Assembly (NCBI GenBank): GCA_003605055.1
Contig: QZKP01000006.1
Span: forward strand, 1-64,000
From: Desulfarculus sp.
Lineage (GTDB): Bacteria; Desulfobacterota; Desulfarculia; Desulfarculales; Desulfarculaceae
Reading direction: 5' to 3'
DNA: 64,000 nucleotides
Position 1 is the first letter of the stretch; each line of letters starts with the position of its first letter. The position numbers and the translations under genes are program-made. Of this stretch, positions 20,815 to 30,289 are shown piece after piece. A model generated the notes under the pieces. It saw only the letters and a list, made by a program, of their open reading frames with translations, did no database searches and was not told where the DNA came from.

Positions 20815-21118
20815 ACACGGCCTCTTGTTCGATCCGCGGCCTCAGCCGGGGCTTGATCGTATCGGCCATCACCAGATCCACGGGCCGTTGCAGAACCTCC
20901 TCCAGGTAAAATTTGAGGTCCATGTAGTGGTCAAAGGTGGGTTCTGCCAGCTCCACGATGATATCCACGTCGCTGGCTGGGCCGGCTGTTTGCCTGGCCA
21001 AAGAGCCGAACACGCCGATGCGTTGCACGCTGAACCGTTGCGTCAACTCAGGGCGCAGCGCGGCAAGAGTACGTAACACAGAGGAACCGTCATTGGCGGT
21101 CTTACCTTTACCTTCCAT
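20807..21118 (-). CDS. MntA-like nucleotidyltransferase antitoxin (MNT domain)
   Basis: RIGVFGSLARQTAGPASDVDIIVEL (GSx10DxD motif); overlaps the HepT ORF start by 8 nt. Confidence 0.9.
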   Translation of the reverse strand: MEGKGKTANDGSSVLRTLAALRPELTQRFSVQRIGVFGSLARQTAGPASDVDIIVELAEPTFDHYMDLKFYLEEVLQRPVDLVMADTIKPRLRPRIEQEAVYA

Positions 21119-21305
21119 GTCCTCCACCCTTTTCTGGCCTGCCGCCGAGGTTGGGAAGCATAACGTGAAATCCAATGCCCTGCGCAACGCCGGGTTTCAA
21201 GGACCCTTATCCAAACCTACCTAAAGCCCAACGGGTTTTTCAAGGAGCCAGTTCCGGCCAGACCTGCATAGGCTTGGCTTGACCAACACGATACCCCGCC
21301 TCCCC

Positions 21306-22739
21306 CTACAGCTCCAGCACCTTGAGCAGGTTGGTGGTGCCCGGGGTGCCCACCGGCACCCCGCCGGTGAGGATGATGTGCTCGCCGGCTTTGGCCAGGC
21401 CCCGGGCCAGCACCCACTGCCGGGCCCGCTGGGCCATCTCTTCGATGTCGCCGAAGGGCGCCACCAACGCCGGCTCCACGCCCCAGGAGATGGCCAACTG
21501 GCGGCAGGTGGAGGCGTCGGGCGTGAGGCCCACCACCGGCGTGTCCAGGCGGAAGCGGGCCACCAGCCGGGCGGTGGAGCCGCTGGTGGTGGAGGCCACG
21601 ATGGCCGCGGGCCGCAGGTCCTTGGCCAGCCAGCCAGCCGCCCGGCTCAGGGCCGCGGCCACGGCCGGCAGCAGGGGGCTGAGGTCTTGTTTCAGGAGCG
21701 CCTCGCTGTTCACCTGGCCCTCGCTGGCCCGGCACAGGCGGTCCATCATGGCCACCGACTCCACGGGATAGCGGCCCACCGCGGTTTCGTCGGAGAGCAT
21801 GACCGCGTCGGTGCCGTCCAGGACCGCGTTGGCCACGTCGGCCGCCTCGGCCCGGGTGGGGCGGGGGTTGTCCAGCATGGAGCGCAGCATCTGGGTGGCG
21901 GTAACCACCACCTTGCCCGCCCGGCGGGCCTCGGCGATGATGCGCTTCTGGATCAGGGGCACCTGCTCCAGGGGCATCTCCACCCCCAGGTCGCCCCGGG
22001 CCACCATCACCCCGTCCACCGCGGCCAATAGCTGAGGCAGGCGCTCCACGGCCTGGGGCTTTTCGATCTTGGCCACCAGCAGGGGCGGGTTGTCGGCGTG
22101 GTTTAGCCGCTCGCGCACCGGCTCCAGGTCCCTTTCGTGGCGCACGAAGGAAAGCGCCACCAAGTCCACGCCCGCGGCCAGGCCGGCCTCCAGGTCCTCC
22201 TGGTCCTTGGGCGTGAAGGAGCCGACCCGCAAATGGCTGGCGGGCAGGTTAACCCCCTTCCGGGAGCTGACCTGCCCGCCCACCTTGACCCGGCAGCGCA
22301 CCTGGCCGTGGGCCACCGCCAGCACCTCCAGCTCCACCAGCCCGTCGGCCAGGAGTATGGCCTGGCCCGCCTTTACGTCCTCCAGCAGATAGGGGTAATC
22401 CACGGGCAGGGCCTGGCCCGGGGCCTGGGAGCCCGGCGCCAGGGCCACCTCTTGGCCGGCCGCCAGGAGCCGCGGCTGAGGCAGCGTGCCCAGGCGTATC
22501 TTGGGCCCGGCCAGGTCCTGCAGGATGGCGATCTGGCGGCCCTGGCTTCCGGCCAGGGCGCGCAGGCGCTCCACAATGGCCCGGTGGCTGGCGTGGTCGC
22601 CGTGAGAGTAGTTGAGCCGGGCCACGTCCAGGCCGGCGGCCAGCAGGCCGGCCAGCACCTCTTCGCCGGCGCTGGCCGGGCCGATGGTGGCCACGATCTT
22701 GGTCTTGCGGACGGGGTGGGGCCTGGGGTCGAGGTTCAT
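21306..22739 (-). CDS. pyk: Pyruvate kinase
   Basis: RKTKIVATIGPASAG, VARGDLGVEMPLEQVPLIQKRIIAEARRAGKVVVTATQMLRSM, SGSTARLVARFR. Start at MNLDPRP 22739, not the 23267 start of the supplied ORF. Confidence 0.97.
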   Translation of the reverse strand: MNLDPRPHPVRKTKIVATIGPASAGEEVLAGLLAAGLDVARLNYSHGDHASHRAIVERLRALAGSQGRQIAILQDLAGPKIRLGTLPQPRLLAAGQEVALAPGSQAPGQALPVDYPYLLEDVKAGQAILLADGLVELEVLAVAHGQVRCRVKVGGQVSSRKGVNLPASHLRVGSFTPKDQEDLEAGLAAGVDLVALSFVRHERDLEPVRERLNHADNPPLLVAKIEKPQAVERLPQLLAAVDGVMVARGDLGVEMPLEQVPLIQKRIIAEARRAGKVVVTATQMLRSMLDNPRPTRAEAADVANAVLDGTDAVMLSDETAVGRYPVESVAMMDRLCRASEGQVNSEALLKQDLSPLLPAVAAALSRAAGWLAKDLRPAAIVASTTSGSTARLVARFRLDTPVVGLTPDASTCRQLAISWGVEPALVAPFGDIEEMAQRARQWVLARGLAKAGEHIILTGGVPVGTPGTTNLLKVLEL

Positions 22740-22829
22740 GAGTAACCGCCTTGGTTTGCCAGCCACGGGGGCCAGCGGGTAGACTCTAATTACTATGAAT
22801 ACACCGGCCGCTTTGAAAAGAAAGATAGC

Positions 22830-23327
22830 ATGGAAAAAAAGCGCGTCAGTGACAGCAAGGTGACAACTGCGGTGCTCATGGAGCCCGCCGACGCCAACGT
22901 GGCCGGCAACGTGCACGGCGGCGTCATAATGAAGAACATTGACAACACGGCCGCGGTGGTGGCCCTGCGCCACGCGGGCAGCAACGTGGTCACCGCCAGC
23001 ATAGACCGCCTGGACTTTCACAACCCGGTGTACGTGGGCGAATTGGTCTTTCTCAAGGCCAGCCTGAACCGGGTGGGGCGCAGCTCCATGGAGGTGGGAG
23101 TGCGGGTGGAGGCGGAAAACCCCCGCCGGGGCCAGGTGCGCCACGTGGCCAGCGCCTATCTGACCTTCGTGGCCCTGGGCCAGGACGGGCGGCCCACGGA
23201 GGTAGCGGGCCTGACCCTGCAGGATGACCAGGAGCGGCGGCGCAACGCCGAGGCCGCCGACCGCCAAAAGACGCGCCTGGCCGAAAAACAGAGGGAGCAG
23301 GCCGGCCGGGAGGAGGCGCGGCGGTGA
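22830..23327 (+). CDS. Acyl-CoA thioesterase (hotdog fold)
   Basis: TTAVLMEPADANVAGNVHGGVIMKNIDNTAAVVALRHAGSNVVTASIDRLDFHNPVYVGELV. Confidence 0.92.
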   Translation: MEKKRVSDSKVTTAVLMEPADANVAGNVHGGVIMKNIDNTAAVVALRHAGSNVVTASIDRLDFHNPVYVGELVFLKASLNRVGRSSMEVGVRVEAENPRRGQVRHVASAYLTFVALGQDGRPTEVAGLTLQDDQERRRNAEAADRQKTRLAEKQREQAGREEARR

Positions 23328-23734
23328 AGCTCTTAATGTTCTACACCCCCAGCTTTTGGTTCAAGACCTTCCAGCGGGTGCTGGCCGAGGCGCCCGAGGC
23401 CGACCAGGAGCAGGAAATAGAGCAGGCGGTGGTGGTGTTCTACCAGGCCGAGGCCGGCGACGAGGAGCGCCGGGCCAAGGTGCTGGCCAAGCTGATCAAG
23501 AACGTCAAGTGGCTGGCCGGCAAGTTCGGCGCCAGCAATGTGGTGCTGCACTCGTTCAACCACCTCTCGGCCAGCAAGGCCCCGCCGGAGCTGGCCGCGG
23601 GCCTGGCTGAGGAGGCGGCCCAGCGCTTGGCCGCGGCCGGCTTTGCGGTGACGGCCACGCCCTTTGGCTACCTCAACGAGTGGAAGATGCACGTGGCCGG
23701 CGAGTCCCTGGCCAAGGTCTTCAAGGAAATCTGA
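23324..23734 (+). CDS. Free-standing archaeal-type threonyl-tRNA synthetase editing domain protein
   Basis: MKLLMFYTPSFWFKTF...AVVVFYQAEAGDE...NVVLHSFNHLSASKAPPELAAGLAEEAAQRLAAAGFAVTATPFGYLNEWKMHVAGESLAKVFKEI resembles the archaeal ThrRS N-terminal editing domain pattern. Confidence 0.75.
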   Translation: MKLLMFYTPSFWFKTFQRVLAEAPEADQEQEIEQAVVVFYQAEAGDEERRAKVLAKLIKNVKWLAGKFGASNVVLHSFNHLSASKAPPELAAGLAEEAAQRLAAAGFAVTATPFGYLNEWKMHVAGESLAKVFKEI

Positions 23735-23747
23735 GGCGGGAGGCTGC

Positions 23748-24251
23748 GTGAGCGAGGATTTATCAGACCGCCTGGCCCAGGCTCTGAGCCAGGTGACCCT
23801 GGCCGCGGCCCGGCTGGAGGTGTTCGCCAAGAAGGCCCAGGCTCAGGGCCGGCCGGCCGAGGCGGCGCTGTTCACGGCCCTGGCCGCCTCGCAGCGGGTG
23901 CAGGCCCGCCGCCTGACCATGCTGCTCCGGGGCAAGGTGGGCGAGACAAAGGACAACCTCGGCCAACTGCGCCAGGACGTGCTGCCCGGCCTTATCAGCA
24001 GCCTGGCCCAGGGGGTGCACCAGGCCGACCAGGCCGGCCAGGACATCCTGGGCACGGCCCTGGACCAGGCCGTGCAGGTGGACAGCGGCCAGGCCGAGCT
24101 GGCCCGCGACCTGGCCGCGAGGGGCGCCGGCCTGGACTACTACCTCTGTCCGGTCTGCGGCTGGCTGGATACCGGGCGGACGCCGGGAAAATGCCCAGTG
24201 TGCGGGGCCCTGGGCAGCAAGTTCGAGCTGGTGCAGGCGGGGCTGATCTAG
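23748..24251 (+). CDS. Rubrerythrin-like protein with C-terminal rubredoxin-type domain
   Basis: Helical N-terminal region, C-terminal YYLCPVCGWLDTGRTPGKCPVCGALGSKFELV. Confidence 0.75.
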   Translation: MSEDLSDRLAQALSQVTLAAARLEVFAKKAQAQGRPAEAALFTALAASQRVQARRLTMLLRGKVGETKDNLGQLRQDVLPGLISSLAQGVHQADQAGQDILGTALDQAVQVDSGQAELARDLAARGAGLDYYLCPVCGWLDTGRTPGKCPVCGALGSKFELVQAGLI

Positions 24252-25414
24252 GCCGGGCCCGCGGCCTCGCCGCCGGCCAGGGGCAGGTTGAGCAGGCAGC
24301 GCACCCCGCCCGGGGCCGCCTCCAGGCTCAGGGAGCCCAGGCCGCGGCGGGCGGCCAGGCCGGCGATGGGCAGGCCCATGCCCGTGCCCATGGGCTTGGA
24401 GGAGCTGAAGGGGCTGAGCAGCTCCTGGACCTGCTCCGGCCCGGGCGCGGGCCCGGTGTTGAATATCTCCACTTCCACGAACCCCGGCGCCCGGCCCGGC
24501 CGCGAGCGCACCTCCACCCGCGGGTCGGCCTTGTCGGCCGCCTCGGCGGCGTTCTCCAGCAGTTGCGCGAAGATGATCTCCAGGTCCTTGGGGTCCAGGT
24601 TGACCGGGGGCAGGGCCGGGTCCAGCTCCAGGCGCAGGCGCACGCCCTCCAGCCGGCCGGCTTCCCGAAGGTGCTGAACGGCGCGGTCCAGGGCCTGGAC
24701 CAGGGAGCAGGGCTGGGGGCGGGGCTCGCCCTGGAACATCTCGGTGTACAGGGCGATGTCGGCCACCATGCGCTCCAGGCGCTGGTTCTCGGCCAGCACC
24801 GTTTCATAGGCCTGGCGGTTGGGGTTGTCCGGCGGAATCTTTTTGAGCAGGCGCATTATGTTGCCCCCGATCACGGTCACCGGGTTGCGCACCTGATGGG
24901 CGATGCCCTGGATCATCTCCCGGTCGCAGCGGGAGGTCATGGAGATGAAGGAGTCGGTGGCCGCGAGCACGCAGAAGTCCAGCATGCGGTCCACCAGGGC
25001 GGTCAGGGCCTCGCGCTCCGGGGCCGGCACCTGCTCCTGTATCAGGCGCTGGCAGAACTGGCGGGTGACGGCGTAGCCCAGGTTCACGAAGCGCTGGTCC
25101 AGGCTGAGCTGCACGTGCCGGACCCCGCTGTTCCACAGATAGGTGAGGAAGCGGCGGTCCAGGTCTTGGCTGAACAGGGCCCCGAACCAGTGGGACAGGG
25201 CCTTTTTGTGCCGCTGGGCGGCGTGGTTCTGCTCCAGGATCAGCCTGGTGCGGGGGATGCCCAGAAAGTAGTCCAGAAAGAACTGGCCGAACGCCTCCTG
25301 ACGGCTGGTGAACACCTCGCGGTGGGGCTCCAGCACGGCCAGGGCCTGTTGGGTGAGCCCCAGCTTTTCCAAAAAGGACTCCAGGCGTTCGAAGGGGACG
25401 GGTTCCTGCTGCAT
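24248..25414 (-). CDS. Globin-coupled (protoglobin domain) sensor histidine kinase
   Basis: FFLDYFLGIPRTRLILEQNHAAQRHKKALSHWFGALFSQDLDRRFLTYLWNSGVRHVQLSLDQRFVNLGYAVTRQF; H-box MIQGIAHQVRNPVTVIGG; N-box QLLENAAEAAD; G-box GTGMGLPI. Confidence 0.8.
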   Translation of the reverse strand: MQQEPVPFERLESFLEKLGLTQQALAVLEPHREVFTSRQEAFGQFFLDYFLGIPRTRLILEQNHAAQRHKKALSHWFGALFSQDLDRRFLTYLWNSGVRHVQLSLDQRFVNLGYAVTRQFCQRLIQEQVPAPEREALTALVDRMLDFCVLAATDSFISMTSRCDREMIQGIAHQVRNPVTVIGGNIMRLLKKIPPDNPNRQAYETVLAENQRLERMVADIALYTEMFQGEPRPQPCSLVQALDRAVQHLREAGRLEGVRLRLELDPALPPVNLDPKDLEIIFAQLLENAAEAADKADPRVEVRSRPGRAPGFVEVEIFNTGPAPGPEQVQELLSPFSSSKPMGTGMGLPIAGLAARRGLGSLSLEAAPGGVRCLLNLPLAGGEAAGPA

Positions 25415-25593
25415 GGACAAAACCTTTCCGCCCGGGGCCCAAGACCCGGGAACGCCGGGATTGAGTATCCATTCCTAGGATAAACCGCCGGCGGGGGCCA
25501 GGCAAGCGGCCGAGGCCGGCTTGCCTGCCAGGGCCGCGGCCCTTAAACTAAAATGCAGAGCGTTGAATCCACCCCCAGCAGGAGAGGGCGTTC

Positions 25594-26016
25594 ATGGAAG
25601 ACAAGAGGAACCTGCACCTGAAGGTCCAGGAGCACATTGACTGCCTGGCCACCACCGACTACCTGGAGGAGATGAGCAAGCTGGCCGCGGACCCGGACAA
25701 GCCGGACGCGGCCCTGCGCTGGCTGGCCCTGGCCGCCCTGCACGCGGTCAACGCCGGGGCCAAGAAGATCAGCCTGTGGCAGGCCCCGGACGGCAAGGTG
25801 AGCGTGCAGGCCAAGTACCGCGCCGCCAGCCTGCCCACCCCGGGCGAGGAGGTGGGCGCCCAGGTGCTGGCCGCGCTGCGGGGCATCACCCACCTGGAGG
25901 GGGACAAGGTCAAGGGCCCCCTGGCCCTGGGCCTGCGCAACGACAGCCTGACCGTGCAGGTGGAGTTCGAAAAGGACAAGGGCGGCCAGCTGGTCACCCT
26001 CAAGTTCCCGGAGTAG
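25594..26016 (+). CDS. Conserved hypothetical protein
   Basis: RBS AGGAGA upstream, 140 aa ORF MEDKRNLHLKVQEHIDCLATTDYLEEMSKLAADPDKPDAALRWLALAALHAVN...; no recognised family. Confidence 0.7.
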   Translation: MEDKRNLHLKVQEHIDCLATTDYLEEMSKLAADPDKPDAALRWLALAALHAVNAGAKKISLWQAPDGKVSVQAKYRAASLPTPGEEVGAQVLAALRGITHLEGDKVKGPLALGLRNDSLTVQVEFEKDKGGQLVTLKFPE

Positions 26017-26021
26017 GGGCC

Positions 26022-26402
26022 ATGACCCGCGCCCGCCTGCTCCTGCTGGCCGCGCTGCTGGGCCTGGCCCTGGCCGCGCCGGCCGGGGCCTCGCTGACCA
26101 AGGAGCCCGTGCAGACCCTTGTGCTGGCCAAGGGCCAGGTGCTCAAGATCACCGTGGCCAGCAACCCCACCACCGGCTTTCGCTGGATGCTGGCCGTGCA
26201 GCCCGACCCCAAGGTGATCAAGCTGCTCAGCCAGAATTACAAGGCCTTTGATCCGAAGCGCATGGGCGGAGGGGGAACCGAGACCTGGGCCTTCCAGGCC
26301 GTGGGGCGGGGCCGGGTGAAGATCAACCTGGTCTATCTGCGGCCCTGGGAAAAGAACAAGCCGCCGGCGCGCAGCCGCCAGGTGGAGGTGGAGGTGCGAT
26401 GA
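26022..26402 (+). CDS. Chagasin-like (I42 family) protease inhibitor
   Basis: Signal peptide; loop motifs NPTTGFRW, GGGGTETWAFQA and LRPWE in order. Confidence 0.88.
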   Translation: MTRARLLLLAALLGLALAAPAGASLTKEPVQTLVLAKGQVLKITVASNPTTGFRWMLAVQPDPKVIKLLSQNYKAFDPKRMGGGGTETWAFQAVGRGRVKINLVYLRPWEKNKPPARSRQVEVEVR

Positions 26403-26989
26403 GCGTCCTGAGCCGCCTGGGCCTGCCCATCTTCCGGGCCGGCGGCCCGCCGGAGCTGGCGGATCAGGACTGGCGCCTGGCCGTGGACGGCCTGGTGGCC
26501 GCGCCCCGGAGCCTGTCCCTGGCCGAGATAGCGACCCTGCCCCAGAGCGAGGTCAGCGCCCGCCTGACCTCGGTGTCGGGCTTTTCGGTGCGCGCCCTGT
26601 GGCAAGGCGTGCTCTGGCGCGACTTCCTGGCCGCGATCCAGCCCCAGGCCCAGGCCACCCACGCCACCTTCACCAGCCAGGGCGCTGTCTACCAGACCAC
26701 CCTGGCCCTGAACGACCTGGACCACCCGCGGGTCATGCTGGTGACGGCCGTGGAGGGCGAGCCCCTGGAGCGGGAGTACGGCGGGCCGTTGCGCATGCTC
26801 ATCCCCCATCGCTGGGGATACAAGAGCGCCAAGTGGCTGGCCGGGGTGAGCCTGGGCCGTGGCATGCGCGGCGGCTACTGGGAGGACCGGGGCTACACCC
26901 GCGAGGGGCTCATCGAGCCGGGCTACACCCTGGACGTGAACACCCGCACCCGGCGGCAGATCAAGGGCGGGGAGGTGACGGAGTTTTAG
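26399..26989 (+). CDS. Sulfite oxidase/YedY-like molybdopterin-dependent oxidoreductase family protein
   Basis: WRLAVDGLVAAPRSLSLAEIATLPQ, LTSVSGFSVRALWQGVLWRDFL, YGGPLRMLIPHRWGYKSAKWL. Confidence 0.85.
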   Translation: MSVLSRLGLPIFRAGGPPELADQDWRLAVDGLVAAPRSLSLAEIATLPQSEVSARLTSVSGFSVRALWQGVLWRDFLAAIQPQAQATHATFTSQGAVYQTTLALNDLDHPRVMLVTAVEGEPLEREYGGPLRMLIPHRWGYKSAKWLAGVSLGRGMRGGYWEDRGYTREGLIEPGYTLDVNTRTRRQIKGGEVTEF

Positions 26990-27016
26990 GGGCGAAGATT
27001 AAGAGGGCAGGGAAGG

Positions 27017-27050
27017 GGCGGCCGGCGCGCAGGCGGGCCGCCTGTTTTTT
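27017..27050 (+). terminator. Intrinsic terminator after the sulfite-oxidase-like gene
   Basis: GGCGGCC-N12-GGCCGCC-TG-TTTTTT. Confidence 0.75.
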
Positions 27051-27078
27051 GGGCTGCGGCCAGGCGGTCGGCCATGGG

Positions 27079-27123
27079 CCGAGATTGCTTCGTCGCGCCC
27101 GGGCGGGCGCTCCTGGCAACCGC
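27079..27123. repeat. Degenerate dispersed intergenic repeat (GCAATCTC/GAGATTGC type)
   Basis: Contains CCGAGATTGCTTCGTCGCGCCCGGGCGGGCGCTCCTGGCAACCGC, resembling the widespread ATTGCGAGGAGC...GCGACGAAGCAATCTC element. Confidence 0.5.
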
Positions 27124-27302
27124 ATCCCTTAGCCAGGCCAGACAGAGGGACAATCGAAAAATATTTTTTGAATTTATTATCATTAAAGACTTTTCTTAAC
27201 AAAAGCCTTTAACTTTACCGCAGCCCTTTTCAGGCCCCAGCCAGACCCACAAGAACCGCGGCCAGCCAGCCGGCGCGGAACCCGGAGGCCGCCGCGCAGG
27301 GG

Positions 27303-27644
27303 CTAGCTCCGGGGCTGGTAGCGCCGGGGGTCCTCGAACACGTCTATGGCCCGGCAGTAGGTGAGCACCTTGATGCTGTGCTCCACCCCCCGGCCGATGG
27401 AGTAGGAGTCGCCCGGGCCCAGGCGGTGCACCACCCCGCCGATGGTCAGCTCCACTTGGCCCTCCACGATGATGCCCCACTGGGCGTCGTGGCTGTGGGG
27501 CGGGTACTCGGCGCCGGCGGCGATCTCAAAGAAGGCCACCTGGCTCTGGGGCGAGGTGATCAGATAGGCGGCCACGCCGGGCAGGCGCAGCTCCGCCTGG
27601 GGCAGGGCCTTGATGAACTCAGGATAGGGCTGCTGGGAAGGCAC
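27303..27644 (-). CDS. Cupin domain protein
   Basis: VAFFEIAAGAEYPPHSHDAQWGIIVEGQVELTIGGVVHRLGPGDSYSIGRGVEHSIKV. Confidence 0.9.
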   Translation of the reverse strand: MPSQQPYPEFIKALPQAELRLPGVAAYLITSPQSQVAFFEIAAGAEYPPHSHDAQWGIIVEGQVELTIGGVVHRLGPGDSYSIGRGVEHSIKVLTYCRAIDVFEDPRRYQPRS

Positions 27645-27647
27645 GGC

Positions 27648-27848
27648 TCACTCTCCGGTATGGTTGTGCCGCTTGGATTCCTTGTAGTTGTAATGGATCA
27701 CGCACTGGGGACGGAATTTGCAGTATATCTCCGGGTCCGAGCAGTGGGGGTCCTCCTCCAGGCACTGGGCGCAGAGGCCGTAGCCGTACTTCTGGCACAA
27801 GGCCGCGCTGGGCCGGTCCGGGTGATAACGGCAGGTTTCGCTGTCCAA
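27648..27848 (-). CDS. Small Cys/His-rich conserved protein
   Basis: MDSETCRYHPDRPSAALCQKYGYGLCAQCLEEDPHCSDPEIYCKFRPQCVIHY: regular Cys spacing suggesting metal binding. Confidence 0.7.
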   Translation of the reverse strand: MDSETCRYHPDRPSAALCQKYGYGLCAQCLEEDPHCSDPEIYCKFRPQCVIHYNYKESKRHNHTGE

Positions 27849-28025
27849 TTCCCTAACGTCCCGCGCTCCGGTGATAATAGGGCCTGGGGATCAGGGACTT
27901 AAATAACACGCGGGGCCGGGCCGGGCAAGGCCCCAGCCTTGACTTGCCCTGGGGGCTCGTTGATAATGCACAGTGTGCCGGCTAGTTATGCCCCGGTGCG
28001 GCAAGGGTCCAAGGAGGGCGGTGAA

Positions 28026-28964
<939 letters not shown>

Positions 28965-28968
28965 GGCC

Positions 28969-29406
28969 GTGGGACGGCGGTATCCCGAGCGCCCGGTGGT
29001 GGGCGTGGGCGGCATTGTGCTGGCCCAGGACCAGGTGCTGCTGGTCAAGCGCGGCGCCCCGCCCAGCCAGGGGCTGTGGTCCCTGCCCGGCGGGGCCGTG
29101 AAGGCTGGCGAGAGGCTGCAAGATGCCTGCGCCCGGGAGGTGGCCGAGGAGACCGGCATTGCCGTGACCGTGGGCCCTCTGGTGGAGGTCTTCGAGCGCA
29201 TCCTGCGCGACCCCCAGGGGAGGGTGGAGTACCACTACGTGCTGCACGACTACCTCTGCACCGCCTCCCTGGAACCGCCCATGGCCGGCGACGACGCGGC
29301 CGACGCCCGCTGGGCGCCCTTGTCCGGGTTGGGGCAGGCCCAGCTAACACCCGACACGCAGCGGGTGATTCTGAAGGCCGCCAGGCTTTTAAGGGACGGT
29401 AAATAA
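28969..29406 (+). CDS. NUDIX hydrolase
   Basis: Nudix box GGAVKAGERLQDACAREVAEETGI. Confidence 0.94.
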   Translation: MGRRYPERPVVGVGGIVLAQDQVLLVKRGAPPSQGLWSLPGGAVKAGERLQDACAREVAEETGIAVTVGPLVEVFERILRDPQGRVEYHYVLHDYLCTASLEPPMAGDDAADARWAPLSGLGQAQLTPDTQRVILKAARLLRDGK

Positions 29407-29634
29407 GGCCCCGGCCGGGGTGGGATGAATGTTGACAGCCGCCGCGTAAAGCTGCTATTTTGCTCCCGTCCGTGACCGCCCCTTGCCGCGCAGTGCATCT
29501 GTGCAAAATATCACAGGCCAGGCTGCCGGGTTTAAGAGGGTGGGTTCCATACACAATTGGGGCCGCGGCCAATGCATAGCGCCGGGGCCCGGGCCAGAAG
29601 CATTTATTCAGGTCCTTTTTGCTTGAACAAAGGC

Positions 29635-30258
29635 ATGGGTCACATGGCAACGCACCAGCAAGGTAAGAAGCAACGGTCGCGTGCGGACTGGCTCCTGTTG
29701 GTCGTGGGCCTAATTTTAGGCTCCGCCTTCGGGTTCTGGATCACGCCTACCATCCTATACGCGGAAAAGCCGCAGCCTTTGCAGTTCAACCACAAGCTGC
29801 ACATGGAGCAGGTGGACAACGGCTGCAAGAGCTGCCACAAGTTCCGCGAGGACGGGTCCTTCAGCGGCATACCCGGCATCAAGTCCTGCAAGAACTGCCA
29901 CAGCGGCGACGAGCCTTTGGGCAACACCCCGGCCGAGAAGGAGTTCATGAAATTCCTCAAGGCCGACAAGCCCATCCCCTGGCAGGTGTACGCCCGCCAA
30001 GCGGACAACGTTTTCTTCTCCCATGCGGCCCACGCGGAGAATGCCGGCCTGGAGTGCACCCGCTGCCACGGCAAGCACGGCGAGAGCGACAAGCTGCGGC
30101 CCTATGAATACAACCGGCTCACCGGCTACAGCCGCGACATCTGGGGCCGGGGCCCCATCGGCCTGGCCGGCCCGCCCGATCGCATGAAGATGGACGACTG
30201 CGCCAAGTGCCATCGCGACAACGGCGTAAACCAGGCCTGTTTCGTGTGCCACAAGTAG
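29635..30258 (+). CDS. qrcA: Menaquinone reductase multiheme cytochrome c subunit QrcA
   Basis: N-terminal TM anchor; CxxCH motifs CKSCH, CKNCH, CTRCH, CAKCH, CFVCH; upstream of qrcBCD-like genes. Confidence 0.9.
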   Translation: MGHMATHQQGKKQRSRADWLLLVVGLILGSAFGFWITPTILYAEKPQPLQFNHKLHMEQVDNGCKSCHKFREDGSFSGIPGIKSCKNCHSGDEPLGNTPAEKEFMKFLKADKPIPWQVYARQADNVFFSHAAHAENAGLECTRCHGKHGESDKLRPYEYNRLTGYSRDIWGRGPIGLAGPPDRMKMDDCAKCHRDNGVNQACFVCHK

Positions 30259-30289
30259 GCGGCCGCCGGATGCTAAGGAGTTAACCCCT

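Noticed and set aside
22740-23267. N-terminal extension of the pyruvate kinase ORF
   Set aside because: Extension overlaps the divergent thioesterase gene and is antisense-like; homology begins at MNLDPRPHPVRKTKIVATIGPAS.
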